Assembly (NCBI RefSeq): GCF_918797505.1 | Contig: NC_092795.1 | Span: 28,879,131 to 28,943,130 of the forward strand | DNA from: Bemisia tabaci | Taxonomy: Eukaryota > Arthropoda > Insecta > Hemiptera > Aleyrodidae | DNA length: 64,000 nucleotides | Reading direction: 5' to 3' | Part shown: piece by piece, positions 55,180 to 64,000 of the stretch | Numbering within the stretch: the stretch's first letter is position 1 | Layout: every line of letters starts with the position of its first letter | Made by a program: the position numbers and the translations under genes | The notes under the pieces: generated by a model | Told to the model about the DNA's origin: nothing | What the model saw: the letters and a program-made list of their open reading frames with translations, nothing else | Databases searched by the model: none

Positions 55180-55484
55180 CAGTGACGTGGCGTGCTTTGC
55201 GATACATCGATTGGACACCATTTTGCAATTTGGAACTATGAATTCTAGCCCGGTTTAAAAACAACGTATGTGCCGTTAGTTTCCCTATGCACATAAGTGT
55301 TTTTCCAGAGGAGCCAGAATTTATAGTTCCAAATTGCAAAATGCAGTCCGATTGTTCTGCCATTAAACCTATGGTAAAGAATCGATTATGAAGGTGTTCG
55401 CTGCGAACACCCCGATTATCGATCCTTTTCCATACGTTTAAATGGCATAACAATCGATATTTCGCAAAACACGCCACGCCACCG
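55180..55484. mobile_element. hAT-like MITE family H with nested family I
   Basis: The ends are CAGTGACGTGGCGTGCTTTG and CACGCCACGCCACCG. The flanks GAGGGCAA and AAGTGCAA agree at six of eight positions. The right part has GGTGTTCGCTGCGAACACC, the internal palindrome also found at 37325. A family I element interrupts the left half. Confidence 0.88.
55214..55348. mobile_element. Family I MITE nested in H
   Basis: It starts GACACCATTTTGCAATTTGG and ends CCAAATTGCAAAATGCAGTC. The hexamer CGATTG is present on both sides (55208-55213 and 55349-55354) and occurs once in intact H, so it is the target duplication. It is about 90% identical to 3090-3231 by eye. Confidence 0.88.
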
Positions 55485-55691
55485 AAGTGCAACTGTAGAC
55501 GCGTTTCGAGTCTAATTGGACCCACCCACCATCAGTGCAGCGCAGCCTCCTGAATATTCTGCTACCGAGCTGGAAGAACTCGTGAAAACCAGCCCGAGGC
55601 TTGGGCGAGCGGTCGCAAAATTTTATTTACCTCGCACTGCACTCAGAGAGAAGGTGTCGTCATGAGCTGTGAGCAGGGTGTTTCATATACC
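55485..55691. other. Unassigned spacer
   Basis: Nothing is identified. Confidence 0.4.
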
Positions 55692-55947
55692 TACTGCCAG
55701 GCAAACGTCGTTTGAGCCTTTAGACGTAACTAAGTTTCTTTTGAAAAACCACACACTTTCAAGAAAATGCGTAAATATTTTTCTGCCAATTTTTAAGAGA
55801 ATTCTGTTCGTAATTTGATCTAAAAGGTCTGAATTAAATTCCAAGGAGAAATATTCATAACTTTCTTCTGGAATAAATATTTTCTAGGAGGAAGTTTGGT
55901 AACATTCAAATGCTCATACAGTGTTTTTCCTTGGTAGGAGAGTAGAC
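55692..55947. mobile_element. Diverged MITE family A copy
   Basis: The left end CTGCCAGGCAAACGTCGTTT and the right end AGTGTTTTTCCTTGGTAGGAG are degenerate A termini. A CAATTTTTAAG-type interior corresponds to the AAATTTTCAG motif. It is an old copy. Confidence 0.7.
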
Positions 55948-56814
55948 GCCATCATTTGCTTAAAGTGACCCTTCTTTCAGTTCTGGGAACTGCATCCTTG
56001 ATTCATGCAACCAGGCAACCTAGCTTTCAAACTGACCCAAACCTAGAGAAAAAGTTTGGTTGCATAGACCGAGTATACTAGTATATATAGTTTTTCCTTC
56101 GCACGGTATAAATGTGAACGTCTACTAGTCACAAAAACTTCTATGCATAAATGTCAAATCAGCCCCTAACCCCAACCCAGTGGACCGGTTTTGAAATTAG
56201 GTCGAAAACGTGCCGAATGACCTTGCACGGTAGATAACATTGGAAGATAGAACTTCGTCGATAAGGATCATTTTGCGAAGAAGCGATGAAGCTTTAGTGA
56301 GCGCGACGGGGCTTTTAGATCCAAATACTCGGCTCTAATTTGCATTTTGCGATGGAGTGAACTCAGGTCTCAAGTATCAAAACCCTTTAATATAAGTTTC
56401 AGATTTTGATGACATAATCAGCGCGAAGAAAGTTAATCGTGAATCCATTCACGAACGAGCATAATTTAAGCAAAAATAATTGTAAATCATTGTCTAAGGG
56501 CCCCAACATTCACTGACTCAATTGGACGTATTTCCGCCAAACGAAACTATGTGTATTATGACGTGAGCCCTGTTATGCGTATATTCTTATGGGTCTCAGG
56601 GCTCGTGTCTAAATTCACATAGTTCTGTTTGGCAGAAATCCTTCCAATTCGTGGGACCGTTCGCCCACTCCCATGACCATAAAATTCCCGAGCTCGCGCG
56701 TGTGAGCACACCTGCTTCGAGACGAAGAAACGACTTCCGAAATTCACAAACAAACGAAACCGTTTTTTGTCAAACTACATACAATGACGTAAATTAATCG
56801 GAGCTTTAGAAGTG
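55948..56814. other. Unassigned DNA with an inverted repeat
   Basis: At 56519-56656 an inverted repeat pairs ATTTCCGCCAAACGAAACTA with its complement near 56620-56650. At 56090 GTTTTTCCTTCGCACGG is a stray family A end. No gene is supported. Confidence 0.5.
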
Positions 56815-57042
56815 CACTGGAAAAAAAACACATTGGATCTAGAGTCCAGACTCTTAAAAACATCGACAAGAAAAAGTACTCTTGATTCAATCAGAATCTA
56901 GCTTAAATCAAGAACCAAGCCTCTTAATTTGAGCAGATTTCCTCTTGATTTAAGCTTAATTCTGATTTCATCAAGAGTATTATTTCTTGTCAATGTTTTC
57001 ATGAGCCTGGACTCTAGATCCAATGTGGTTTTATTTCCAGTG
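56815..57042. mobile_element. MITE family B copy with TG/TG flanks
   Basis: It starts CACTGGAAAAAAAACACATT and ends TTTATTTCCAGTG, flanked by TG on both sides. The fold-back arms span nearly all of the 228 bp, with a few substitutions (GCTTAATTCTGATTTCATCA). Confidence 0.95.
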
Positions 57043-57084
57043 TGTTGTAAACGAAATACCAAAATCTTAATTTTACAATTTTTA

Positions 57085-57290
57085 AGTTTTGCTTGAAACG
57101 TCTCCGAAATATATGTTTCAAACCGACTTTTAGCCTGCTTTAAATAATTCATCCCTTTTTTGATGCAAGGGCTCAAATAATTCGGGCTCTAGTTAGGCTC
57201 TGGTGGCGCCCTTGCACTTGCATCAGAGGGGTGACGAATTATTAAAACTATACGAACGTTATTTGGAAGCATCGTATTTTTCGTGCTCAT
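57085..57290. repeat. Imperfect inverted repeat U
   Basis: The best-paired arms are at 57146-57174 (AATTCATCCC, GATGCAAGGGC) and 57209-57243 (GCCCTTGCA, GGGGTGACGAATTATT). Weaker pairing extends out to about 80 bp per arm. Both arms encode similar peptides when read outward, a result of the inversion. It may be an old foldback element. Confidence 0.6.
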
Positions 57291-60200
57291 TAAACATGCT
57301 TCACAAACGAGAAAAATACATTCGCATTTGGAGCCGAGTGAAAAAAAAAATTCTGAATTGTAAAAATGTTTTAGTGTGCGTGTTGCATTCCCAGCCCCTC
57401 AGATCGTATTCCATATTTATCATGAATTTCACAGTCTCACTAAATTGCACTAAATATTTCACGGAAATTATCAAATTTCTTAAGTTTCTTTCATTTCAAG
57501 CAACTCTGGTTGTAAATCCTATTGCGCTTAATATCCATATCTTAAGACTAACATCAATTTGGCAGGGATAATGGTAATGTTACTCGATGAAATCCCAGCA
57601 CGAAGAATCGGCAAAAAGGAATGTATTTAATACATATAAAAATGCCAATGGAGGTTGTAAAGAGAAATATATTTTTTCTTTCTGTTTGCTTAAGTATCCA
57701 GCATTTCAATAAAATTCTGATATGACATGAAAGCCTCGAACCGTTTTATGCTCATTAAATTTGGACACCTTGCCAAAATCAGACGATGGCGAATTATTTT
57801 AAAATGTTAAACTCAGTGGATATTCGCATGTAATGTGCATTCTGAAAGGAGATAGAGAGACAGGGAACATAAACTAATAAAAACTTACCCCAAAAAAAGG
57901 AGAGATGCGACAAAATCCTTCTGCAAAGAGAATTATCCAAACCAGATCCTCGAGTAGCTGTCACAGAAATTAACGATATTTTAACATTCACAAGCACTGA
58001 ACCAAAGGTAGAAATTTACCAAAATTTTGAAAGAAAGTAGCTTTAACTGATGTGAATTAAACAGAGAAAAAAATAAGGGAAAAATTTTCAAGCTGATAAT
58101 TTTGGGATCCTAGCGGATGAAATTTTGGAGGAGCGGAGAAAATGAAGAGTGGAAAACTTACACTGTAGGGGTTAAATGACTACTTTCCGATTAGCTCGGG
58201 TCAGACGAAACGAACGATTGGAGTGATTTTGAAGGGAAAAAATGTTTGGAAAGGATTGTTTATTTTCACAAGCATGCTGGCCGGCAGAACGGACGGGCGC
58301 GCCACTGAAAACCACTGATCGAGCACACTGATCGACTAAGAGTCGGGCAGACTGATTCTGGCTGATTCACTCCGGCGCCAGGGGACGGGGGACGAGGGGG
58401 GTCGGGATAGCCCCCACTCGAAAGCGCACCGCGGCGAAACCAGCGCGCGAGACAACTGTGCGCTCCTATCACCAGTGCGCTCCCCAAGTTCTCCAAAGGT
58501 GGTCACTAAGTTCCGGGGACGTTTGTGCAGGATAAAAACGCAACATGAAACATTTCCAAAAAAACAGGTTAATTATTGGGATGGATTCAGTTCATTGAAG
58601 ACTTTTGGCAACGTTCTGCAGGCAGCAAGCGCTCTAGTTTTTAAAGTTATCTACAGTTCAACTTATTTGAACTTTTTACAAAATGTCTTGTCTTTCACTT
58701 TTCATTGTTTCTTCGAACGGACCGACTGAGTCGCTAGAAGTTTTAAGGATTCTACGTGCAAAATAATAATACACTCCGCGAAAATAGTAACAGCGTCACT
58801 TTTACTTGACTTTCTTTCGAAAGTACTCCGCGAGAATCATTTTGCTGGTCTGCCAACGAAAGCAATTGCCAGGCCAGGCGAACACAGAAATTCGTGTGAA
58901 GGAAATTTGAAGTTGTTCAGTTCTTATTTGAAAGAATTACGGTGCGCAATCACTTAAAGGAGGTAAATCGGCACTTGGCACATGTACAGATTTTTGAAAC
59001 GAAAAAAGGGGGAAAAAAGAAAAAACAGAAAGAGAGGAGGAGACCTAAACGAAAATTATCTACCGTGTTTTGATGGTTCGTTTCTTTCAAATGATGGAAA
59101 AAAGGGGTGGATAAGGTTAAAGAAGGGTAACAACCGCAAATTGGAACAAGAAGAATTGAGAGGAGAGTATCTGCGTGAGGATACTTTTAAAAACCAACGC
59201 CCAAACTGATCAAAATATGTGTGTTCTTGTGGAACTTTTGGTTGATACATGAAGTAAAAGCCAAACTAATCTAAATCTTGTGTTAATTTTGGTACATTTT
59301 GCGGTGAATTTAGCGAAAAAAGCAATGAGTGGAGAGACTGGGAAACCGTTGACCGAAAGCTTTGGTTATTTTGTTTTTTACTTGCCGTGTTAACCAACTT
59401 TTGTGTTGAGTTTCCACTCTGTGCAGCTCATGATAGTAAGAATACATTTCTATTAGTATTCTGTTCAGATAATCAGCTATCCCTTCTACTTGATAACGTG
59501 CAGTGGGATCATTAATAAAAGGGAATTCATCTACCGAAAAACTGGACGTATTTATGCTAAAAGGATGCAAACCATACGCACACAGGACCTTCTAGTATGT
59601 CCCTTAGCGAGCAGACTTTTTGTTTCCGAAATACTTAATTCCCTCTCGCTAAACTGTGCCCCTATAATTACGCAATACATGTCTGCCAATGGCAAAATAA
59701 CCAGATACTTCGGCGGTAATTTTGGTGTCTGACTTCAAAACAAGCACTTCCTGACAGACGTATACATTTTGGACTGGTTTGTGTTCTTTTTGAACTATTA
59801 GGTCCTCTTTGCTGCCCACCACACCATTCTACCAGAGAGCAATCATGCGGTCGATATAGTGGAGTAGCAGCGATGGTTATCGGTTCTACAATCGGCAACG
59901 GAATAATTTTTCGCGCTCGTCAACACAGCTCTTCCGGATTCCGTCAAAACAAACGGGTTCAACGGGTCATTAGTTCACGATACAGTTGCGCAAAAACGAC
60001 TCATGACGTCATTGGTACCTTCACATGAATAGTTCAGTTGCGCTGGGTGTAGGATCGTCGTTTGACAATCGGATATCATAATATTGTAGCAAAAATACAC
60101 ACGTGCATCCAATTGAAGTTCTCATGCTAAATAGATCAACTAAGTATCAAACTTCGGAAAACAGGGTAATGGTTACTATCCACCGCAGTGCTACGTACCA

Positions 60201-60480
60201 TTGTTTCTTCCAACTCTTTTTTACCAAACAGTGTATAAATGCGTTCAAAATAGACTACTATGCATTGGGGTTCGAAGTTCGATCGGAACCCAATTCAGAA
60301 GATGGATGTAAAAAAATTCCTATCACATTCAAAATCACGTCTAGAACTTTGTCGCCATCTTGTTGGTTTACATTGGGCCAACTTCGGGGCTCCATGATAG
60401 CCGACCAATCAGAGAGCGGCACACTTTTTCGTAGTAAAAGGATTGAGATGGCGATACTCTCCCGTGTACAGGGACTCTAA
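57291..60480. other. Unassigned 3.2 kb stretch
   Basis: No gene is firmly supported. A GC-rich patch lies at 58260-58500 with a G-rich GGACGGGGGACGAGGGGGG run. At 59550 TTATGCTAAAAGGA belongs to the hairpin family of 28731. A minus-strand region 59840-59700 reads in one frame as QNVYVCQEVLVLKSDT and GYFAIGRHVLRNYR, which looks protein-like but is bounded by stops; I do not recognise it. Near 60395 a GACCAATCAGAG string resembles a CCAAT box. Confidence 0.4.
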
Positions 60481-60582
60481 ACTACACAAGGAATGAATCT
60501 CCGTGATTTTGGCGGGAAGTTAGTCTCGGGTCGAGAAGGGAGCGGGCGGTGTTTGGACGCTGGTGAAATGATATTTACGTAA

Positions 60583-60744
60583 CATGGACATCCCGCATAT
60601 TGGAGTCCCGGCTTGGAAGCCTGGAAAACGGGACAAGAACGACACAACTGTGTCAATTTCATCATGGACTGGTCACCACAACCACACGAGGTCCGCGCCG
60701 GCCTCGCCGAGCAAGCTGGACAAGTGCGAGGACCGCAACACATG
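60583..60744 (+). CDS. Small ORF (53 codons), unrecognised
   Basis: ATG at 60583 has a favourable context (AACATGGAC). The frame reads MDIPHIGVPAWKPGKRDK, SSWTGHHNHTRSAPASPSKL and ends at TGA. The composition is protein-like, and a CCAAT-like motif lies about 190 bp upstream, so it could be a short gene or the first exon of a longer one. No domain, TATA box or obvious donor is visible. Other frames over the same GC-rich DNA are also open. Confidence 0.3.
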
Positions 60745-60950
60745 AGTTGTCACATTGCAATCCTCGAGGTGCATCCATGGCGGAGTGTTTCGCTTAGTTA
60801 ATTTAGGGATTGATCGAATTCCTGAACGATCGAAAATAAAATAATCGAATATAGTTGAGTCATATTAAAATTAGTCGATTAATGTGCATGTTTTGGAAGA
60901 GTAAATTTTCAACAATAACAACCTGTACCCTGGGATGTTCTCCAGGGTTT
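60745..60950. other. Unassigned spacer
   Basis: Nothing is identified. Confidence 0.4.
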
Positions 60951-60954
60951 CCAC

Positions 60955-61116
60955 CAGTGGTGTAGCGTGCTTTGCGATATATCGATTGATCTGCCTTTTA
61001 AACCTATGGAAAAGGATCGATAAAGAGGGTGTTCGCAACGAAAACCTTTATAATCGATTCTTTACCACAGCTTCAATTGGCAAATATCGATATTCGATCA
61101 TTCACGCCGCGTCACT
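60955..61116. mobile_element. hAT-like MITE family H copy
   Basis: It starts CAGTGGTGTAGCGTGCTTTG and ends with TTCACGCCGCGTCACTG. The 8-bp flanks GTTTCCAC and ATTTCCAC agree at seven positions. The interior has ATCGATTGATCTGCC and AATCGATTCTTTACC. At 162 bp it is intact. Confidence 0.92.
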
Positions 61117-62008
61117 GATTTCCACGGGTGAATCAGCATTTACGAAGAATTTGAGAATTGAAAATCGCATATAAGCTGAACGTTTTCGATGATAGGTAAT
61201 TGAGCAAATTTCGGCACAATAATTTCCGTAATTTCTATCGAGACACGTTTATCCATGAAACACAGGCACTTATAGGATTTGAGCTGACATTTTAAGCGAT
61301 TCCGTGCTGGTTTTTAGACAGTTGACGTGAAAATTTACCAAGTTTTAATTTTCAATCGGTCGGTGGTAAATCATCGATTAACGGTCAATCGTACTTGAAC
61401 AAACGACTGGTTGATCGAATCAATATGACATTCAATTAATTGCCGATCGAGAAACTCTAATCCACAAAATGATTGTTATAGGTGATACACTGGAGCGTCT
61501 TCCAGGAAATGTTAGAGCAGGAGTTTCTTTTTAATAAACATGCATGTCAGATGAAAAAACGTTCCGATTTAAAGCAATTCATGGACATGAGGAAGCAATT
61601 GTGGCGCCATTGTTGGAAAGCTTCTGAAATTGAATTTGAAAAAAGACTAACATAACAGCTCGATTTTTGGCTGCGTTCGGAATAAATTTTCAATTGATGA
61701 TGAACAATTTTCGAATGATGACAGAGAAATGAAATCTTAACCTCAACATTATCGGAAAAGTGGCCGTCCAACTAAAACCGGCTATTAGACTTACGGGGGA
61801 CATGGATGACGAGATTGTCTAGTACCCATGCCCTATCATTCTTTGACACCCGGGCAAACGCCCTGATAGACCACTAGACAATAAGGTACGAAATTAAGCC
61901 TGACAGTACATGTGATCTCATCCATTTCGCGCATAGAATTACAGTGGACATTGCAGGAAGTTCTTTAGACTTACAATTAGAGATGAGAAAGAAGCGTTTT
62001 CTGTAATT
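61117..62008. other. Unassigned DNA with a family S end
   Basis: At 61869-61915 TAGACCACTAGACAATAAGG and a GACAGTACATGTG string match the family S terminus. No gene is supported. The 74-codon minus frame at 61771-61547 lacks a domain. Confidence 0.5.
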
Positions 62009-62234
62009 CACTGGAAAAAAAACACATTGGATCTAGGTTCCAGACTCTTGAAAACATTGACAAGAAAAAATACTCTTGATTCAATCAGAATTTTGCTTAA
62101 ATCAAAAGAAAATCCACTCAAATTAAGAGGCTTGGTTCTTGATTTAAGCAAAAATCCGATTGAATCAAGAGTATTTTTTCTTGTCGATGTTTTTAAAGAG
62201 TCTGGACTTTAGATCCAATGTGTTTTTTTCCAGT
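62009..62234. mobile_element. MITE family B copy beside an open frame
   Basis: It starts CACTGGAAAAAAAACACATT and ends TTTTTTTCCAGT; the final G of the terminus is missing. Arms pair over almost the whole 226 bp. Its T-rich right end, closing in CCAG, resembles a splice acceptor and stands directly before the frame at 62235-62438. Confidence 0.93.
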
Positions 62235-62438
62235 ATCGTTATACCCAACACCCTGCTGCGTGCAGCAAGAAAGCGCGTAGAAACTAGCTTACAGCTGTCT
62301 TGTCTAATGTGGAAAGAAAAAGGACCTTTTCATAAAGTTGATAATACAATTCGTAGATTTTTAATCAACCACATGTTATCTGAAAGGCTCTGGGATGATT
62401 TACGAAAAATTTATAAAGAACGGCGACTTGTGAAATAA
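62235..62438 (+). CDS. Exon-like frame, unrecognised protein
   Basis: Beyond the MITE the frame stays open to TAA at 62436-62438. It contains LLRAARKRVETSLQLSCL, MWKEKGPFHKVDN and RRFLINHMLSERLWDDLRK. The charged, helical composition is more protein-like than the chance frames around it. I recognise no family. It might be the end of a host or transposon gene. Upstream, the frame runs only through the MITE arms, which are not part of it in origin. Confidence 0.4.
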   Translation: MVIPNTLLRAARKRVETSLQLSCLMWKEKGPFHKVDNTIRRFLINHMLSERLWDDLRKIYKERRLVK

Positions 62439-62509
62439 TCGTTTCCGCTCAGACGCTAGTGCGTCCATTTCCTCAAAACTTAATTTTTCCACTTACGACT
62501 CTCTTCGGT

Positions 62510-62700
62510 AACGCGGCAGTACGGCACCGGTCGATTCCGGCCGGCCGACAACAGTGGTCGCGGCCACGGATGTGTGAGTGTGTGTGTGTGGCTCCGTTAC
62601 GTCACGCGGCGCGGCGCGGGGACTGATAACCATCAAATTTGGCTGCAACGGACCCCGGTCAGGAATGGGGAACGGCCAGCGCTGATTTGTCAATCGGAAT
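62510..62700. promoter_or_regulatory. CpG-rich patch with CRE-like site and TG repeat
   Basis: A CpG-rich stretch includes GTGTGAGTGTGTGTGTGTGG and then TTACGTCACGCGGCGCGGCG. TTACGTCA resembles a CREB/ATF-type site. No transcript can be tied to it, so the regulatory call rests on composition and one motif. Confidence 0.2.
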
Positions 62701-62865
62701 TAAGTGTTTGTTTCTCCCGTCTTACGCAGGACATGATGCTCGTCTGAATTCGTCTTCCTGATGGCTCTGCCATTCGACCTGGACAACCAGCGGCCCTTCT
62801 CTATTTCTCAACCCGAGTAGAGGAGTTTTGATAGCTTAGGAAAAGGTTGTATCGCTTCCCGGTAT

Positions 62866-63058
62866 CAGGAGGTTGATTATTGTTAGTAATAGGCAAAGCA
62901 ATACTGCCGCACTAAGGAAGAACGCCGTATGAACCGTCATGGCATTGCTAAATTTCCCTCGATAAAGCACAAATTTCCTGGCCAACTTATGAATATTTAT
63001 CTTCCAATTTTTCAGATAATTTTGCGCGCAATTCCACCGTTATCCAAAGTTAGTTTTC
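62866..63058. mobile_element. Family J end joined to a truncated MITE A
   Basis: GGTTGATTATTGTTAGTAAT and AGGCAAAGCAA (62869-62900) are a diverged J terminus. At 62903 CTGCCGCACTAAGGAAGAAC starts a family A copy that continues through GGCATTGCTAAATTTCCC and ends near 63058, just before a run of about 21 A (63068-63088). The right half of A is missing. Confidence 0.75.
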
Positions 63059-63088
63059 CCGTTTTCAAAAAAAAAAAAAAAAAAAAAA

Positions 63089-64000
63089 CCCAAAAAACGG
63101 TGTGTATCTTTATGGCTTCTGTATATAATCTTGAGAAATTTTTTTTTTTCAAGATGACTATAAGTCTACACAATTTTTTGTGATTCATTATACGCAATTA
63201 CACACAAATAAAAAATTCTTGTCGAATTGGGGTGATGAGATGGAATTATTTTCCATTAAAGTTTAAAAACAGATAAGTTTTGACATATTTCATGCATTTG
63301 CCGTGTAGTGTACTCATTTTGATGAGGGAATATGTTTATGGCGCTCACTTTCATGCCCTGGTGCATTGATCGGTCTAAAAACTTACAGAGCAAAAGAATG
63401 CGGAAATCGATTTGGAGTTTCACATGCTAACGCGGGCCTTACAGCACACACCACGATTTTTCAATCGAACACGGAAGAGGCGCGAACGAACGACAGGGAT
63501 AAAACAGCCGTAAATCCTGAAAGCCGTCCAGGCGAAAGTCTGTTTACTCAACGAAAAATGACGATCCGCAGGATCGCCAAATCGGACGCGAAAACGCACT
63601 TTCTTCGACAGTTTAAGCAACTAAAATGAGTCGTTTCCGCCACCGCAGGACAAATCGTCGTTCCCAGGACAGAAGAACGTAAGTACATCTTTATACTATG
63701 GAATTCCTCACCGCAAATTGGATATTTTCCAGAAAATTGATGGGCATCTATGCCTGAAAATTTTCCTGACCCTCCTACTAATTGGGTACACGCAGAATTT
63801 GGCAAAATATTGGACGGTTATTGCGCAATCATATTTTTGTAAGGGGGGAAAAAAACAAAAAAAAAAACGGAATTATGTGAGTCAATTTCAAAAAGTTGGA
63901 ATGAAAATACGAACGTTTGGGAAACGAAGAAATGCGACGAGCAGTAGTGAAGCGTTCTCTTGCTTTTTCCGAACCTCGATGCACAATGGTGCAAATCAGT
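63089..64000. other. Unassigned DNA to window end
   Basis: Frames at 63366-63629 (+) and 63548-63805 (-) overlap and have no domains. The plus frame ends in a basic stretch (RKMTIRRIAKSDAK) that could be coding, but nothing supports it. The sequence continues past the window. Confidence 0.4.

Noticed and set aside
1..64000. CRISPR arrays, operons, ribosome binding sites or other prokaryotic features
   Set aside because: No regularly spaced repeats with unique spacers and no tightly packed co-directional frames exist. The transposon content is eukaryotic.

Overview
This 64 kb window looks like AT-rich nuclear DNA from an arthropod, most likely an insect. It contains no convincing complete gene, operon, rRNA, intact tRNA or CRISPR array. 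What fills it is transposon debris: short inverted-repeat elements (MITEs), hAT-, Transib-like and mariner-like fragments, and one poly(A)-tailed retrocopy with a perfect target-site duplication. Several of the repeat families remind me of whitefly (Bemisia) genomic sequence, but that is recollection and was not checked.

Layout. 0-9 kb is mostly unassigned AT-rich DNA with one short element (3090-3231), a 135-bp tandem duplication (4837-5106) and two MITEs. 9.6-10.2 kb holds the retrocopy. 10.7-14 kb has GC-rich 40-mer modules, a diverged direct repeat, a MITE and a decayed hAT transposase on the minus strand. 17-20 kb is a nest of elements inserted in or beside one another. 22-31 kb alternates MITEs with CpG-rich patches. 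32-37 kb has nested foldback elements. 41.5-42.6 kb is a 1.1 kb non-autonomous hAT element. 44.5-46.7 kb is a 1.78 kb Transib-like element inserted into another repeat, next to a perfect 76-bp palindrome. 50.3-51.3 kb has a broken FLYWCH zinc-finger fragment and a candidate terminal exon. 53.8-54.5 kb is a hAT element inside a Transib-like MITE. 55-63 kb has further MITE copies and two small unrecognised open frames.

The most informative feature is the stratigraphy. Nested insertions and target-site duplications let the superfamily of many elements be inferred without a database: 8 bp for hAT, 5 bp CGNCG for Transib-like, TA for mariner-like, apparently 2 bp for a group ending in CACTG or a close variant, and TATG (4 bp) for an abundant family whose superfamily I cannot name. 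The Transib-like family ends in CACAGTG, the same sequence as the V(D)J recombination signal heptamer.

No gene network can be described. The coding relics are a hAT transposase C-terminus, a FLYWCH domain and a few exon-like open frames. Coordinates of element ends are read by eye and may be off by a few bases where copies are diverged.
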